64,000 nt of DNA. It comes from Whitmania pigra (Eukaryota > Annelida > Clitellata > Hirudinida > Haemopidae). Positions 40,741-57,592 of this stretch are shown here, in pieces. The stretch's first letter is position 1. Each line of letters begins with the position of its first letter. Where the stretch lies: the NCBI GenBank assembly GCA_021613335.1, contig JAJTWR010000428.1, positions 91,001 to 155,000 of the forward strand. The letters run 5' to 3'. Below the pieces are notes generated by a model. The model searched no databases, was not told the origin of the DNA, and saw only the letters and a list, made by a program, of their open reading frames with translations. The translations under genes were made by a program, and so were the position numbers.

Positions 40741-41202
40741 GGCAAGAATATTTCACACAAATTGTGATACTTTTTATGTTGTCTAGCTGATGTACATTCA
40801 TGATTTCCTATGCATCCTGATCCGATCCAGTGGAAAGAGTATATTTGCCCTCAAAATGCTTTCTTAATTTTGCACTTATTTTTCTGCACTAATTTGTTTG
40901 GTTCTGAAGATGTTAATTGTTTTATACAAATTAGAACTTGTTCTGCATGATTTCAAATTGGATAAATAAGAGCGAATCTACAAATTGAAGAATAAAAATG
41001 ATGAGACACCATTGGTTAAGCTCAGATATACCAAATTCAAATGGTATAAGATGATAAGCTGAAGAACAAGGAGATTTGATTGCCTTTGTGTTACTTCCGT
41101 TGAGAACTGAGCTGAGGTTGGCCTTGGCTTTCTGGGGCAAAAGAAATTTAATAAATAGGTATTGGCACATTCCTATCTTGTACAGGTATATAAAATCTAG
41201 AC
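40741..41202. other. 3' flank of the ectodomain gene
   Basis: No coding structure seen; AT-rich 3' UTR or spacer between two convergent genes. Confidence 0.5.
41195..41202 (+). repeat. Left target-site duplication of the 41203-42330 hAT element
   Basis: ATCTAGAC, repeated exactly at 42331-42338. Confidence 0.9.
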
Positions 41203-42330
41203 CAGGGGTGTCCAACATTTTTGACGGGAGGGCCAAGTGTACAACTTTTAGACTAATCAGGGGCCAGATTAGCAATTTAACAACCAAAAAAAAAACCAAT
41301 AAAACACAAAATACATCTTTTTGCTACATTTAAGCTAGAAGAGTCTTACGAGTTTATGCTTATGATCAGTTTAATATCCAATCTGGTACTGCTTGTTTTT
41401 GCACAAGTTGTCTATGTCTGCTCTAACGGTAGAAGTCGCAATGCACAATGATCGTCTGTAAGCAGAGATCTCAACTTCGATTTCGTGTTTTTCATTCTAG
41501 AAAACGGTCGCAACAGTAGGTGATTCCGAACAGAGCATTGAACTTCCCGCCATCCTGTTGAGAGATTGGTATACTTGTCTGATGACACGTAGCGGCTGTA
41601 AAAGTTCAGCAGATCATGCTCGGCGAAAGCTGTTTTCAAGTCACTGTCATTCTGAATGTCAATGAATTCCAGCTGGTATTTATCAGTTGCCGTTATTTGT
41701 CCGTCGAAATCACCAGCAAGTTGGTAACTAATTCAGAGCACTTCTCATGTTGTACTGCATCAGTAGACCTCCACGAAAGGACTGGGCAATGTATAACCTT
41801 CTTCAGAACAAGCTGTGATTGAATTAGCTTCAACTTCTGAATGAAAGTTGCAACATGTTCATACAACTCGTGAACCATCTGGTCCTTTCCTTGAAGTCTG
41901 ACATTGAACTCGGCCTTGAATTTTGTTATGTCGACTAGAAACGCCAAGAGAGTTCATCATCCAGGAAACATACATCCTTCCCTCTGTTTGTCATGAATGT
42001 CTTTATTCCATCACTTATACTCCAGAATCTGAATAATGCCAGGATGTGCTAAACCAGCAAACTTGGCAGAAGTAAGACCACCTGAGCCCATTTCCTCCAG
42101 ATTTAAACTCCCTGTGCCGCCATTACAATGCTTACGTTTAAAGTTTATAGCGAGCTTAATTTAGTAGCACAAACATGGATGTATACAAGCAAAAAAAAAC
42201 AAATCAAACTGGAAATATAAAAAAAAATAATTTAAAATATTTTTGTTTTTATTTAAACATAAAATTTTTTAACTAAATCATAGAAGCTTCACGGGCTCAA
42301 TAGATACTTATGGCATGCCAGACAACCCTG
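41203..42330. mobile_element. Internally deleted hAT element (1,128 bp) with perfect 8-bp target-site duplication
   Basis: Left end CAGGGGTGTCCAACAT; right end GGCATGCCAGACAACCCTG, an imperfect inverted repeat of the left. Identical 8-base flanks ATCTAGAC occur at 41195-41202 and 42331-42338. The minus strand encodes broken pieces of a hAT transposase: 41947-41693 (FNVRLQGKDQMVHELYEHV) and 41639-41412 (RMKNTKSKLRSLLTDDH). Frames are interrupted, and the length is far below a full hAT, so the element cannot move itself. It shares its left 400 bases with the relic at 12025. Confidence 0.92.
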
Positions 42331-42338
42331 ATCTAGAC
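42331..42338 (+). repeat. Right target-site duplication of the 41203-42330 hAT element
   Basis: ATCTAGAC, identical to 41195-41202. Confidence 0.9.
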
Positions 42339-42409
42339 TCATCGCCTATGTCAATACTTCCGTCTCTCCCGATAGTAGCACCAATAATTATTTATTTATG
42401 TAAGGGAAT

Positions 42410-45400
42410 CTACATCAAGTGCAAGCAGCCTGCAAGTTGGCTCAAAAGGCAGTCTTCCTGCGAACAATGATAAAAGAAACGGTCGTTACGCTTATAGTGT
42501 TCACAACCAGACTTGCATCCCAACGAGAAGCTACAAGTGGTGGAGTGCTTCCGATGCTCAAACTTGTGGTGTTTTACAAATAAATATATCGTTATTACGT
42601 TATTAACAACTGCAACATCGGCTACACGTAATATCGCAAGACTTAATATTTATGCTTAATATTAAATATTCAACTCACAGGACAGACGTCTGGTGGTTTT
42701 GGGCATATAACTGCACCTCTATGGAGCCAATCATAGCTTTTAACCTCAACCTGAATGACTTGGCCTACATATGAACACCTGTGCAACTCATTGGCAAACT
42801 TGACCAGGAGTCCTTGGTCGTCGCAGAAGTACTGAAATTTATTCAGAAATTCAAAGAATGATTCAAGATTCTAAGTGAGATTAGGCAGGTAAGTTTTAAA
42901 TTTTATAAATGCTAAAGAACCTCGTAGCAGCCGCTACCCCAGCTTTCAACGTGATGCACTGTCTCGCAATACTGCACGGACCATTCGGAAGCGTGTTCAA
43001 AACACATGGAGCCTTCACCATAGTGTTCAGCAAGATAGTTTTCTTCTGATGCTAGAAATAAAAACTACTTGTAAAAATAATAAAGTGATAAAATGCAATA
43101 AAAAAAAAAACCAATCCAGACAATATCCAAATAAATAAATAAATGGTAAAAAACAGTCTCTTGTGACTCAGCACCAATAGAGCATGACAATGGTTCAACT
43201 GCAAATTTCACAACTAACCAGGATTGTTGGCACTTACGGAACACCTCGAGCCCCTCACTATCACGTCTTCTTTCTTCCAGTTGAATTCCTGCAGAGTTCA
43301 AAGTTCAATGAGTAATGCTAGCAACCATGTAAAGTTTAACTAGCATACCTGCACGTATGGGCAGTAATCTGCCAGCGCAACTGAACCGGCATAAAGTGAA
43401 ACATCCATTTCGGGAACTTCCTGGATTTCCCTGAAATACTACCACGCAAAGTAAATATAAAACGGTACCGACCTGACGACCCGATGGAATTCAAAAGGAA
43501 AATGAATAATATAAATAAAACATAATAACAATCACTTGATATTCGCTAGGGAGTTGAACTTCGTAAGAAACTAAGTTGCAGAGAGCAACAGCCGTGTTGT
43601 CCTGGTTGCACTCGGTTTGTATCGATTTGCTTTTCAAACGTTCACAAAATGGGTGGATGCTTTCATTTCTGAATATTGAAATATTGAATGTTGTCTAAAT
43701 TGTTTCTTATTGAGATGGTTCCACATGTGTCCCTACCTTAATTTCCTAGTCTGCATCCAGGAAAAACAACTCCTCTGGACAAAGTCACAACCTAAATTCT
43801 TTCCCCACTCAAAATTTCCTGCATTTTCATATTTCACCTGATACCATCTTTTCAAAACATAACACGCATTCAGAATCAATGGCATGTAACGTGCATGCTG
43901 ATAACATTATTTTCTTTTTTTGGTTTGTAATGAACATCTGAAAAATATAAACTACCCTGTGTCTTCCATAAGAGCTAGGGTAATCCTGGATATCACAAGA
44001 TTTTGAGTGTAGGTACCAGTCATCAATTCATTCTAATTCAATCAATGAAAATCAACCAATTTCAGAAATATAAAAATCGGTGACTTTCAACAAAAACTCT
44101 GCAAAACCTCAAAGACTCGTTTCTCCCAGTGAGTCAACGAAGTTCCTGGCATTCCTTGGTCTTCCAACTCTGCACCTTCAATTGTGCTGCAGTTGAAATG
44201 TCTTTGAACTTCTCTCTAAGATTGTTAGAACTTAAGTAATCCAAGTTATTAATGTAACAATCGTCATTACTAACCACTACAGCTGGAGTTACGACAACAT
44301 TGACCGCCTTATTGACTGCCCCATTCCTCACCATCCAATCGGATCTAAACATCCTTCGCACAACCTTATCACTCCATTGGTATCTTCTGTTTCTTAAAAA
44401 AAAAAAGAACAAAATTCAAAGGGGGTGCAATTACCATCCACGACAATCCTTTTGTATGAAATAATAACATCAATCAAATAAAAAATAATGTATTAACTCA
44501 TGATCATAAGGTGGCTTGTTCGTGGCAGGAGACCTAGGGGTGAGTGGATTGCCCTTCTTGTCTCTATAGAATGCAAATAAGCCAGAAGAAAATCCCTGTA
44601 TTAAAAATTAATTTACTATTAATTATCAGAAATAACTTTAAAATCTTTTTAAATTGTTAATCCTACCAATGCATGGAGAATTTCATGTTTGATAGTGAAG
44701 TGCATTTGATGTTCGTCGAACGATTTTGTTGAAATGCCTTCGGGACACAAGTTCACATAGCCTGCCACGGGTCTACGAAGGTTGAATTTTAAACTAAGCA
44801 AATTAATTAAACCGGGTACGGCGTAATCACCTGTCCAGAATACTTTCCAATCGACAGTAAGCAGCATAGGCAACCGTGCTTTCAATTTGACATCGAGGTA
44901 AAGAGAGTGAGGAAATGTATAAGATGAAATCCGTATTTGTTACTCCTTTCCCAGATTCACCGACAGTTTCAAAATCTCCGGATTTATCGATTCGCCTGCA
45001 AGCCTTCATTGAGACGCTTTTAAGAACTTTTATTGGTAAATAAACACAAATTTCAAAAAAATGTCTACTAACATCTAAATGATCATTGGGAACCTTGACA
45101 TCCCCACAGAATGTACTTTCAGAACATCCATCAACACAGTACGGTCTGGAATCATTATCTTTATACCTGACCTTTTCAGAAACACATTGCCTGGAAAAAT
45201 ATCAGGTCACGCTATCAATCAAATAAGCATTCAAAAACATTAGTGACAGCAACCTGAGCATTTTTATATTTGAGTGGAGGTTCTTAACACTTAATGTTTC
45301 CTCCCAAAAAGTGATGGCCTTTGGAAGAAGTTGATTCTGACGTGTCAAGATAAACAAAAAATGAAGAAATGATCCCAAATGATTTCAGAAAATTGAACCT

Positions 45401-45825
45401 TTATAAAATTTCTTTTTTCTACAGATAAATCATAGAGGCTTTTGTCATAGGAGAGATGTATTTTAAAATTCGTGTATAGGCTTCTTTTGTGCAATGATCT
45501 TCTTGGTTTAAGATAAACAAAGTGGGAAAACTGCAAAAATAATAGCTAGATGATAATTGTCAAATAATCGTGTTCTTATTGAGGCAATAAAAAATTTGGA
45601 CGGGCGCAATTTTCCTCAAATGTTTACACATTTCCCATACAATTGTGTTCATTTTCTATTTTTTTTTAAATATTAAGCATTATAAAGAAAAACGTAAAAA
45701 GTCGAGATCACACTTGCTTGGGTGACATCTGGGACATGGTAGCAACTGTGGCAAAACATCAGAGTTGTCAAGCCGATAATGGCCCACTCCAATGCCCATT
45801 TGTAAAAATGCCAAACCCCCATCAT
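42410..45825 (-). CDS. LMLN: Leishmanolysin-like zinc metalloprotease (M8 family)
   Basis: Invadolysin-type secreted or membrane-associated zinc endopeptidase linked in animals to cell migration and division. The start is at the ATG-ATG at 45825, directly preceded by an in-frame stop; [18 protein letters not shown] is a plausible signal peptide. Then [19 protein letters not shown] and LSVEKRN (propeptide), [19 protein letters not shown], the active site [10 protein letters not shown] (HExxH) followed by [19 protein letters not shown], third zinc ligand region [20 protein letters not shown] with [16 protein letters not shown] (Met-turn), then [15 protein letters not shown] and [14 protein letters not shown]. 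Late Cys modules are MCFEHASEW and [17 protein letters not shown]. The catalytic His and Glu are present. Roughly 14 exons. The join of exons 1 and 2 and the last short exon (42457-42410) are uncertain. Confidence 0.93.
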
Positions 45826-46868
45826 TTAACCCATCAGCACTCGTCGCCACCGACAAACGGAAGTCAACTGTTTCTCATCGTAAACAAATGTCTTGACGGT
45901 CTGAGAAATTAACAAACTAATATTAATGGAGACACGCATACAGCATCAAATACCAAATTGCCTTCTCAATAATCAATTTAAAATCATGAAAGAGGTATTG
46001 ATTTGATCATTGAGGAATATTTAACTAATGTCTGTCTTGCCCCAAATAATAAAAACTATAACAACTTAATCTTAATTTGGATGGAAAACTTTTAGTACAT
46101 CGATAGCTCAATCGCTGCGATCTCATTGTGAAGGATAGATCGTCGTCGTATCCCCCTTATATGAATTTACATCAAAGAACAAACCCAACAAACCATTTAA
46201 TTTCCGCAAATACTTAATTTACCTATAACAAATTTCACTTACAATATCTGATCATATGTGCTCCAAAAATAATCCTGAATAGCATGGAAGTATTTACATC
46301 TAGGTCGCCGAGGAATTTCGGGACCCTGGCCCCATCTCTAGGCAGCCCCGCTCACAGCTGTCCCAAATCATTTGTTCTGCTAGATGGTTTTATTTGGCAC
46401 TCACCGCTCTAGACCATGTCTACTAAGACATCAACAAACTATCTTGAAACAATTACCTCAAGCATCAGCAACAAGCCAGACTAAAAGTTAAGAATCACAC
46501 AAACATCGACTAACATTACTACACTAGCCATCCCTAACTAATTTATCGTCTCCAAAACCTAAACAATGATCGAAAAGCGATTCATCTGTAGTTTGCAAGA
46601 TTGCAAATAAAAGGATATCAGACTCAAAGTAAAAACCAGTTCTTGAGATGTAACATTCCCAAGCTAGAAAAACTAACGACACAAAACATTTTAATTAAAT
46701 GTTTAATAAAGAATACTAGAAGGAAGTAATCCACAATCAGATAGAGTCTGCTACTAACCCACATCTCTTAATTTCATTCACCTAACTATTTTGCACAATG
46801 ACAAACATTATAATAATAATAATTCAGTAATAAATACAGATTCATCAATATTGTTCTTCATGAATAAA
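45826..46868. other. Intergenic between LMLN and ATP6V1A
   Basis: Contains the LMLN promoter and ATP6V1A 3' UTR by position. Nothing else recognised. Confidence 0.5.
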
Positions 46869-50675
<3,807 letters not shown>

Positions 50676-51714
50676 GATTTAAGAATATATTGTTTTTTTG
50701 TCTGCAAAAATCAGATATAAAATATGAAAATATGTGTAAGAATCATTATTGTGTAACAAATAATAGCAATGGAAGCCTTAGCAAATAAATGAAAAAATTA
50801 TTTATTAGTTTGTCTATCCAAGCAAATCATGAATTTTTCCATAGACAATTCTTACAATTCCAAATCAATCAAAGCCCTATAACTTAAGTTTTCCTTTAAG
50901 TAGCATCAACAAAAATGAAAGAAATTAGATTTGATTAGATTACGATGCTAATGATCATAATAGCTCATCATCTAAAAGGTTTTCATTTATGTATAACAAA
51001 TATGGAAGCACAACTTTGACTAAAACACAAAAATATAAAACAATTTTCAAGAATTAGCTTCTAACACAATGCTCAGATCTAAAACTGAGGCGCAGTCACC
51101 AGGGTAAAGCAAACTAAAATATTCGCCTTTTCAAAATCAGTTAATTCCGGAGTTAAGCCGGATAAAAACCGCCCAGCTTGAATTTCAATGGCACACTCAA
51201 TTCCACCGAATCTGCCGAGCGTAGAAAAACAGCTGCAAGAACGTACGACATAATTAACATTTTTAAAACATTACCTCCTTGACGCTTCCAGCCAAAGCAC
51301 TGAAACGAATTCACCGGAGAGGAACTTAAAAGCTAAGGATCTAAAATTGTGACTAAACCCTATATTCAAACGAGATGCGACCGGCTACCGCTGGTCATTT
51401 GACACACAACGTTTCGAGACCGACATAATAAGCATTGCACTCACATGTTGCAATTAAACTTTAAAAAAAATTAACGGCCTTTTCGTTAAAATTTTAATTT
51501 TTTTTTATTTATATTTAAAAATTCTAAGGTTTCTGCAAACACCTATTACTTCACTACGAAACGTTCTTACCACTAACACCTTATCACCTAAGCAAATTAG
51601 GTGTGCCTCTCAGTACCACAAAACGAATTTAACGATTCAGAATTATTTTTACAGGGATATAATTTGAAACATTTCGAACGAAAATTTAATTTGTTGTCTT
51701 AGTAAAGATGTTTC
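50676..51714. other. Spacer with probable ATP6V1A promoter and 5' UTR intron
   Basis: A TGATTTAAG 5' leader is preceded by a TTTTTTTGTCTGCAAAAATCAG-like acceptor near 50700, suggesting a non-coding first exon near 51270-51300, where a donor-like AGGAGGTAATG lies on the minus strand. No gene seen. Confidence 0.4.
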
Positions 51715-54700
51715 TCAAGTCAGGACATGGCGGCGCAACCTAGAAACAGCCACTTTCCACTCCCCCAACCACTCGTGCAGGCAGAGATCGTCGACCCTAA
51801 CCCAGGGCACCAGCATTTGTCCAGGTTGTGTCCACCAATCAGAGACTATTAGCTTCATCCTAGAACTTGATTCAATAACTTGGTTAACAGTTGTGAGCCG
51901 CTTGTGCAATGTGGAGGAGTGCTCCTCAACATGTAACCTCTCCTTCTCTTTTATTTCTCGACTTAATTCTAAAAGCAATGTTAAATAATATATTAAATTA
52001 AATGGAATTAATGAGTGATTTAATGAATCCCACCCTCAAACCACCATTAAATTGTGAACACACCTTTCAATTCATTGGCAATTATTTTTGAAACTTTGAA
52101 GTCTCTGGTATTCCTATTCTCCTTTTTAGAATATTCTGATGCCAAGATGTTTGAGACTAGCAATGAAGCATGAGGTAGCAATTCATCTAAAGACTGCAAG
52201 ATACAAATAAAATCATATGTTTTGAAAAATCCTATGGTCAATACAAATTTCTCACCAAATAAATAGGGAATTTTAAAGTATCTATTATTTCCATCAGAAG
52301 TTTGCAATAAGGCCAGGATTCATTTCCGAACAGCCAGTGAATACTGACTTGTGCTTTGTTTGACAGGCTATAAGCAAGATGATAATCAATGAATTTATAA
52401 TGGCCTGTAAGATAATATATGATTTTCAAAAAATAGTTTTCAATTTTTGGCTCACAATTTAGTATTCTGCAGGCCAATGTCGTAGAAGATATTTATTTCC
52501 CTCGAATTTAGTTGACTAGATCCGTGAACCATTGCACGGCACTTTTCTTTTTGACCAATCAGATTCTTTAAGACGTATCGAGTAACCTGTAAAGCACAAT
52601 AGACATAGGATGCAACAATAATTTCCAAGTGAGATTGTAATTGTCTGAAGTCACAAAACCTCCTTCTGTTGCTCCTTAATAACTGAGTGGAATGCGGCAA
52701 TTTCTTTGATAAGATAATGAATCACTTTCTGATTTTCTTCCTGTGAACAAAGCAATATGGATCCATCAGCAAATAACATGATAAAGTCACAATGGTTGTG
52801 ATAATAATGTATATATCACGAATTCAACTCACCATAACTTCCTCAAAGTTTGCCATATCTGAATATCCCCTCTCCAGTTCATCATTCTCTCTTTTTAATG
52901 CACCCGCTCTCTTCTCAAGTTCCTCTGATTGTTCCATCAGAGTGCTGAGAATTATTTTTGCCAGATTCACGCCTTTAGTGAGCTCATAAAGAGACCTAGA
53001 AAGAGATTTTTGTATTGTCATAATCAAACAACAGGGCATTATTAGCGTCCTCTTTCTCGTGATAAAATAGTTTGCCCATTCAAAGGCAGAAATAACTAAA
53101 CTTAATGATCAAGTAACTAAAAAAAAATAAGATTTCCTTGCCTAGCGATCAAGAAGTTCTGCCCTGAAAACTTCTGCTTCAGGAATCCAAGCACCGAATG
53201 TTCAATCCTAATATTCTGCTTCTCCAATGATTGTGAATCATTCAGAAATTTGTCAGCCTCTGCGTTTAGTTCCAACATCTTTATTTTGCAGGTCTGCTCA
53301 TAAAAATCATGGAATCATGGCGTTTGATCAAGAAGTCTTAAAAAGCAGGTCGGGATGAATTACTTACCCGAAGTAGCAAGTCAAATGTTTCTGAAGAAGA
53401 GATAGTTTTTTGAATCTTTGTGCTCAGGCCCATGTTTGCTATTTTTAGCTGGTGAATTGATTGGCTGACCATTTTTGTCAATGATGAGATGACTTCATCT
53501 GCTGTATGATTACTGGTGATCTCTCGGATGGAACTAACAATATCTTCAGAAATTGTTGATCTGCGAATATTTTGGTAACAATTATATTATATTAATTTTG
53601 GTAACCGTAAATAATATCGTTGATAAATCATTGCATGTTTATTTGATGGGTGGAAATCATTTGAAAGCTATAAACCTATAAACAAAGCCTTTTGAGTATC
53701 GATCTTTGAGAATCGTTTCTTGAATAAAATTTTCTAAACTTATGCAACATTTCCTGGATTCAACCTGGTTCAAATAAAGCACATTTCTTATTGATAATTA
53801 ATTTAATAAAGTCAATTTATTCATATTTTCAAATAGGACCTTAGTAATGCTGTACAGTTGCTAAAAGATTACAACATTAAGTCACATGCAACATAATTAT
53901 TGTAGGCAGAAACAATAAAGTCAGAATGAAATCACAACTAATGTAAAAACTTACAAAGCATTTGCTTTCCATCACCTCAGACTCAGATGACTGGCTGTCG
54001 TAAGAAGACGTCATCAATAACGACGACTTTGCTGAATTTCTTCTGGAAATGAAATGAGTTTATTAAAATAATAATAACAATAAGGTCATATATTTATAAA
54101 TATTTGCAGTCATATATTCAATAATATAGTCAATAATAATAATAGTAATAACAACAACAGAAATAATAAAGTCATATATTTATAAATAATAAGCACAAAC
54201 TTAAATTATGTCATTTGAATGTATACAAAATGTATCAAATGTTGTGGAAAAATAACAATTGTGTTGCTAACTTTGTAATTTGATTGAATGCATCGGTCCT
54301 TTGGGTAACCATGGAAACAAGTTCGTCGACTCTTCTCTCGTTCTTCGTGATTTCGTTTGAAAACTTCTCCACCAGTCGTTTCGCATGCGATCTGCCGATA
54401 ATGGCCGCCTTGTCTCTCCTCAATTCGGTTTCTGTTGAAATAAATGATGGTAAAATCAGAAATAACTAAACTTTAATGATTCTGCATGCAACAGATATCG
54501 GCTCAGTAACGAATCAAAACACTTGTAAGTACCCTGGCTTTGTAAATCACTTTTAATCGTCGCAAGATCACTTTCCAAACATCCAAGTGACTCTTCTTCG
54601 CTGGCCAGCTGCTTCAGCAGTTCTTCCCTCCTTTGGATTAAAATTCTCAAGTTGTTGCCAGGTTCGTCTGCAACTTCAGAAAGACTGCTCTTTGGTCTTA

Positions 54701-55878
54701 CTTGGCTAGATAGTCTACAACGATGTAGACACAGCGATTACACATATTAAGTAATAAATAGTAACAGGAAACCATTAATAATTATTGTTATTTACAACAG
54801 TTTAAATGAAAAGGCTCAAAACTAACAGCAATAAATTTCCTCTTATCTGTCTGACATCTCTGAAATGGAAATTGTTGCAATTATTATTGAATATGTGATG
54901 AATGTCCAACATCATAATTGTCATCATCTCTAACCCAGCAAGTCTGATGTGAGAAGATATATATCTCCAAACATCTTTATATTGTCCATTGCATATCCTG
55001 AAATGACAAAACACAATTACAGACTCACAAAATCTTTATCCATGGGTGGTACACCCCATTTATTTCAAATATAAACCTGACATAGTTTTTTAAAGTCTAA
55101 AAGCATCAGAGGAGAGGGATTTAGCATGGATAATTGTCCACAAAAGCAACGAGTCATCCAGACAATGTGCACAGGCAGAAAAAAGGGCCAGCAGAATATT
55201 TGGTATGACCAGGAAGATCATAACAAATAAAGAATAGAATCTAATGTCGAGACTGTGAGTAACCGATGAGTTCCCAACTAGAATAATCTACATGGAATCC
55301 ATGTTTCAAGAACGGTATTGATGTGTAAGAGAATGTACAGAAAAATCAACAAAAATTGCAAAAAATTTAAACAGTTGACCGTGAGAACTAACTAAAATGA
55401 GAACATTAGAAGAGATGCACAATAGGAGACCTTGCAGAAACCTACTAAATAATTGCTGGTAACATAGACACTGATCCAGGAAAGCTCTTGAAGAACAAAA
55501 TAACAAAACATAAGAACAAGAAGACACTGGTATAACGTCAAAAAAGCAACAGGTGGGTTTTGAAGAAAAATCTTTAGTGCCAGAGTGGTTGAAAGCCGGA
55601 ATAAGCTCAAAGCACAGAAGATGGAAGTCAGATCAATGGATGAATTCAAGGTTAGGCTAGAGTATGGAGGATCATAAATAAGAAGTTAAAATAAAGTGGT
55701 TTTCTACGAAGGAAACACTCCTCAATGACCGTTATAACTTGCAAAGCTAGTACCTCTTCAAATCTTCTTTTGTTGGACATTTCTTTGCACTGCCATATCC
55801 TTTGAATTTCATAATTTCGGTAATCCATTTATGTAAATTTTCTGCCAAAATCTCAGGCGTATCTGTTTTGTCACTCAT
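51715..55878 (-). CDS. HAUS5: HAUS5-like augmin complex subunit
   Basis: Augmin recruits gamma-tubulin to existing spindle microtubules so that new ones branch off. The start at 55878 (MSDKTDTPEILAENLHKWI) leads through KEDLKR into RICNGQYKDVWRYISSHIR and DVRQIRGNLLLL, which line up with the HAUS5 N-terminus (WAYILQHV ... VKKIRGNLLWY). The middle exons (54.7-52.0 kb) encode long, charged coiled-coil segments (RREELLKQLASEEESLGCLE, EKFSNEITKNERRVDELVSM). The C-terminus has DWWTQPGQMLVPWVRVDDL then LHEWLGEWKVAVSRLRRHV, matching the HAUS5 end. About 12 exons; internal edges are not all resolved. The match is from memory of the family and the middle is weakly conserved. Confidence 0.78.
55088..55680 (+). 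mobile_element. Decayed non-LTR retrotransposon (LINE) reverse-transcriptase C-terminus
   Basis: In HAUS5 intron 1, opposite strand. Plus-strand reading gives KASEERDLAWIIVHKSNESS, RQCAQAEKRASRIFGMTRKI and, near the end, FSARVVESRNKLKAQKMEVR then SMDEFKVRLEYGGS. These follow the familiar LINE ORF2 tail (EKDLGV ... QC..A..KA..ILG...R and FS.RVV..WN.LP ... FK..LD). Several stops and frame changes break it, so it is a dead 5'-truncated copy. Confidence 0.75.
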
Positions 55879-56454
55879 GCTTTTTATTTGTTTACTTGAA
55901 ACTTTCTGGTTTCCAAAAGTAGCTCCACGCACCACGAACTGTTTTCAAGTATTAGCAAAAATATTTCATGACAATTTTTGGAATCAAACAGAAATCGAAA
56001 CACCATCATTAAGCATAATCAAACTTACCTCCTAAAATATTCAAAAGTTCATAAATAGTAAAAGTGATTATGGTCATACATTTTTACATAAACAATTTAT
56101 TCATAAAAATATTTTTGAATTAACATTTGATTGATACTTGTTGTAAGATTAACAACTTGATTGCAAATTTATAAATGTAAAAATCTTATATACCGGTGCC
56201 ATTTTTTCACTGTCGAACAAACATAGCAAATCATGTTTATAACATATTTCACATTATATTTAAATTTTATTTTTTCTACTGACGCGTCGAAATATAATTT
56301 ACATATTTACATTAAATGCAGATTCAAGGGGGTGTACTCGGACTGTCATGAGATTTGTTTTGAACTGAAGTGCGGAAGGTATATCTAAGGTTCTAAGTTC
56401 TCTTATCGAGGAGTTTATTTTTGGGAAGAATTCTTTTGCCTCTCACTGGACATC
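55879..56454. promoter_or_regulatory. Probable bidirectional promoter between HAUS5-like gene and SNX3
   Basis: 576 bases separate the two divergent start codons. AT-rich with no clear core-promoter motif; the role is inferred from layout. Confidence 0.45.
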
Positions 56455-57592
56455 ATGGCCTCGGCAGCTACTGCCAGAATTCAGCCGAAAAAACAGACAC
56501 TGGATGATGCTTATGCCCCTCCTGCGAATTTTCTAGAGATCGATGTCATGAACCCGGAAACCCATGGTGTCGGTAAAAAACGCTACACTGACTACGAGAT
56601 CCGAATGAAGGTAAAAAGTTACAAGCTTTCTCCTTGTATGATTTTTCTTCTATTGTCCCCATGGGGGCGTTTTCTTAGTAGAACATATACTACTATTATT
56701 TAGAAACAGATAAATTTGAAAGCACAAAATCAAATATCTGGCGTTATTGGAACCGTAGTTTTACAGATAATTGCTGTTATGGTGTTTCAATTTTGTAGCA
56801 GATTAATTAATGTTAATCTATGAAGCAATACTCTATTTGTTAAGCCTGCATTGACAGACCAACCTTCCTGTATTCAAAATAAAAGAATCATCAGTTCGTC
56901 GAAGATACAGTGACTTTGATTGGCTAGCCTCAGAGTTGGAGAGGGATAGCAAGGTAGAATTTTATCATGTTTTAAGTGATAGGTAGACATAATATTTGAA
57001 GATATTCACTGAATTGATAGTTTTCAATGTGAATGACAAAGACATCCTATATTCTTTTGTTGAATATTATAATTATAAACAATGTGCCCATTTTATGAGT
57101 GTTGTGGCACAAAAAGAAATCAGCTGTTAGAATCCTTATTAAATTAATATCCATTCAAGATAACTATGTAAATTGTTGCTTAAGATGTCATTTTTTTACA
57201 GATAGTTGTTCCAGTGTTACCTGGCAAAGCATGGGGAAGGCAACTCCCTTTCCGATCGGACGACGGACTCTTTGATGCTGAGTTTATTGAGGAACGAAGG
57301 AGGGGACTTGAAATCTTCATAAACAAGTATGTAGAAGATACAGCTTTTAGATGCTAAGTTGTTGTCATTGCTGTACATTTGTTAGTTAAGTGCTTGAAAT
57401 AGATTTTGCGTGAGCATTATTACATGTATACTTTATTGGACAAGTTGAGAATTTAAAGAGCTTATTAGTCCATTAATAATTTGCAGGGTAGCAGGTCACC
57501 CGCTCGCCCAAAATGAGAAATGCCTCCACATGTTCCTCCTGGAGCCAACGATCGACAAAAACTACGTCCCGGGAAAAGTGCGCACCACGTAA
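56455..57592 (+). CDS. SNX3: Sorting nexin 3 (PX-domain protein)
   Basis: Binds endosomal phosphatidylinositol 3-phosphate and works with retromer to recycle cargo such as Wntless and transferrin receptor. Exons 56455-56610, 56858-56953, 57202-57326 and 57487-57592 join in phase to 160 aa (human SNX3 is 162). It starts MASAATARIQPKKQTLDDAY; PX core YEIRMKTNLPVFKIKESSVR, then RRYSDFDWLASELERDSKIV with the PI3P-binding RRYSDF, VLPGKAWGRQLPFRSDDGLF, and RRRGLEIFINKVAGHPLAQ. It ends KNYVPGKVRTT. SNX12 is the vertebrate paralogue; one ancestral-type gene is expected in invertebrates. Confidence 0.96.
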
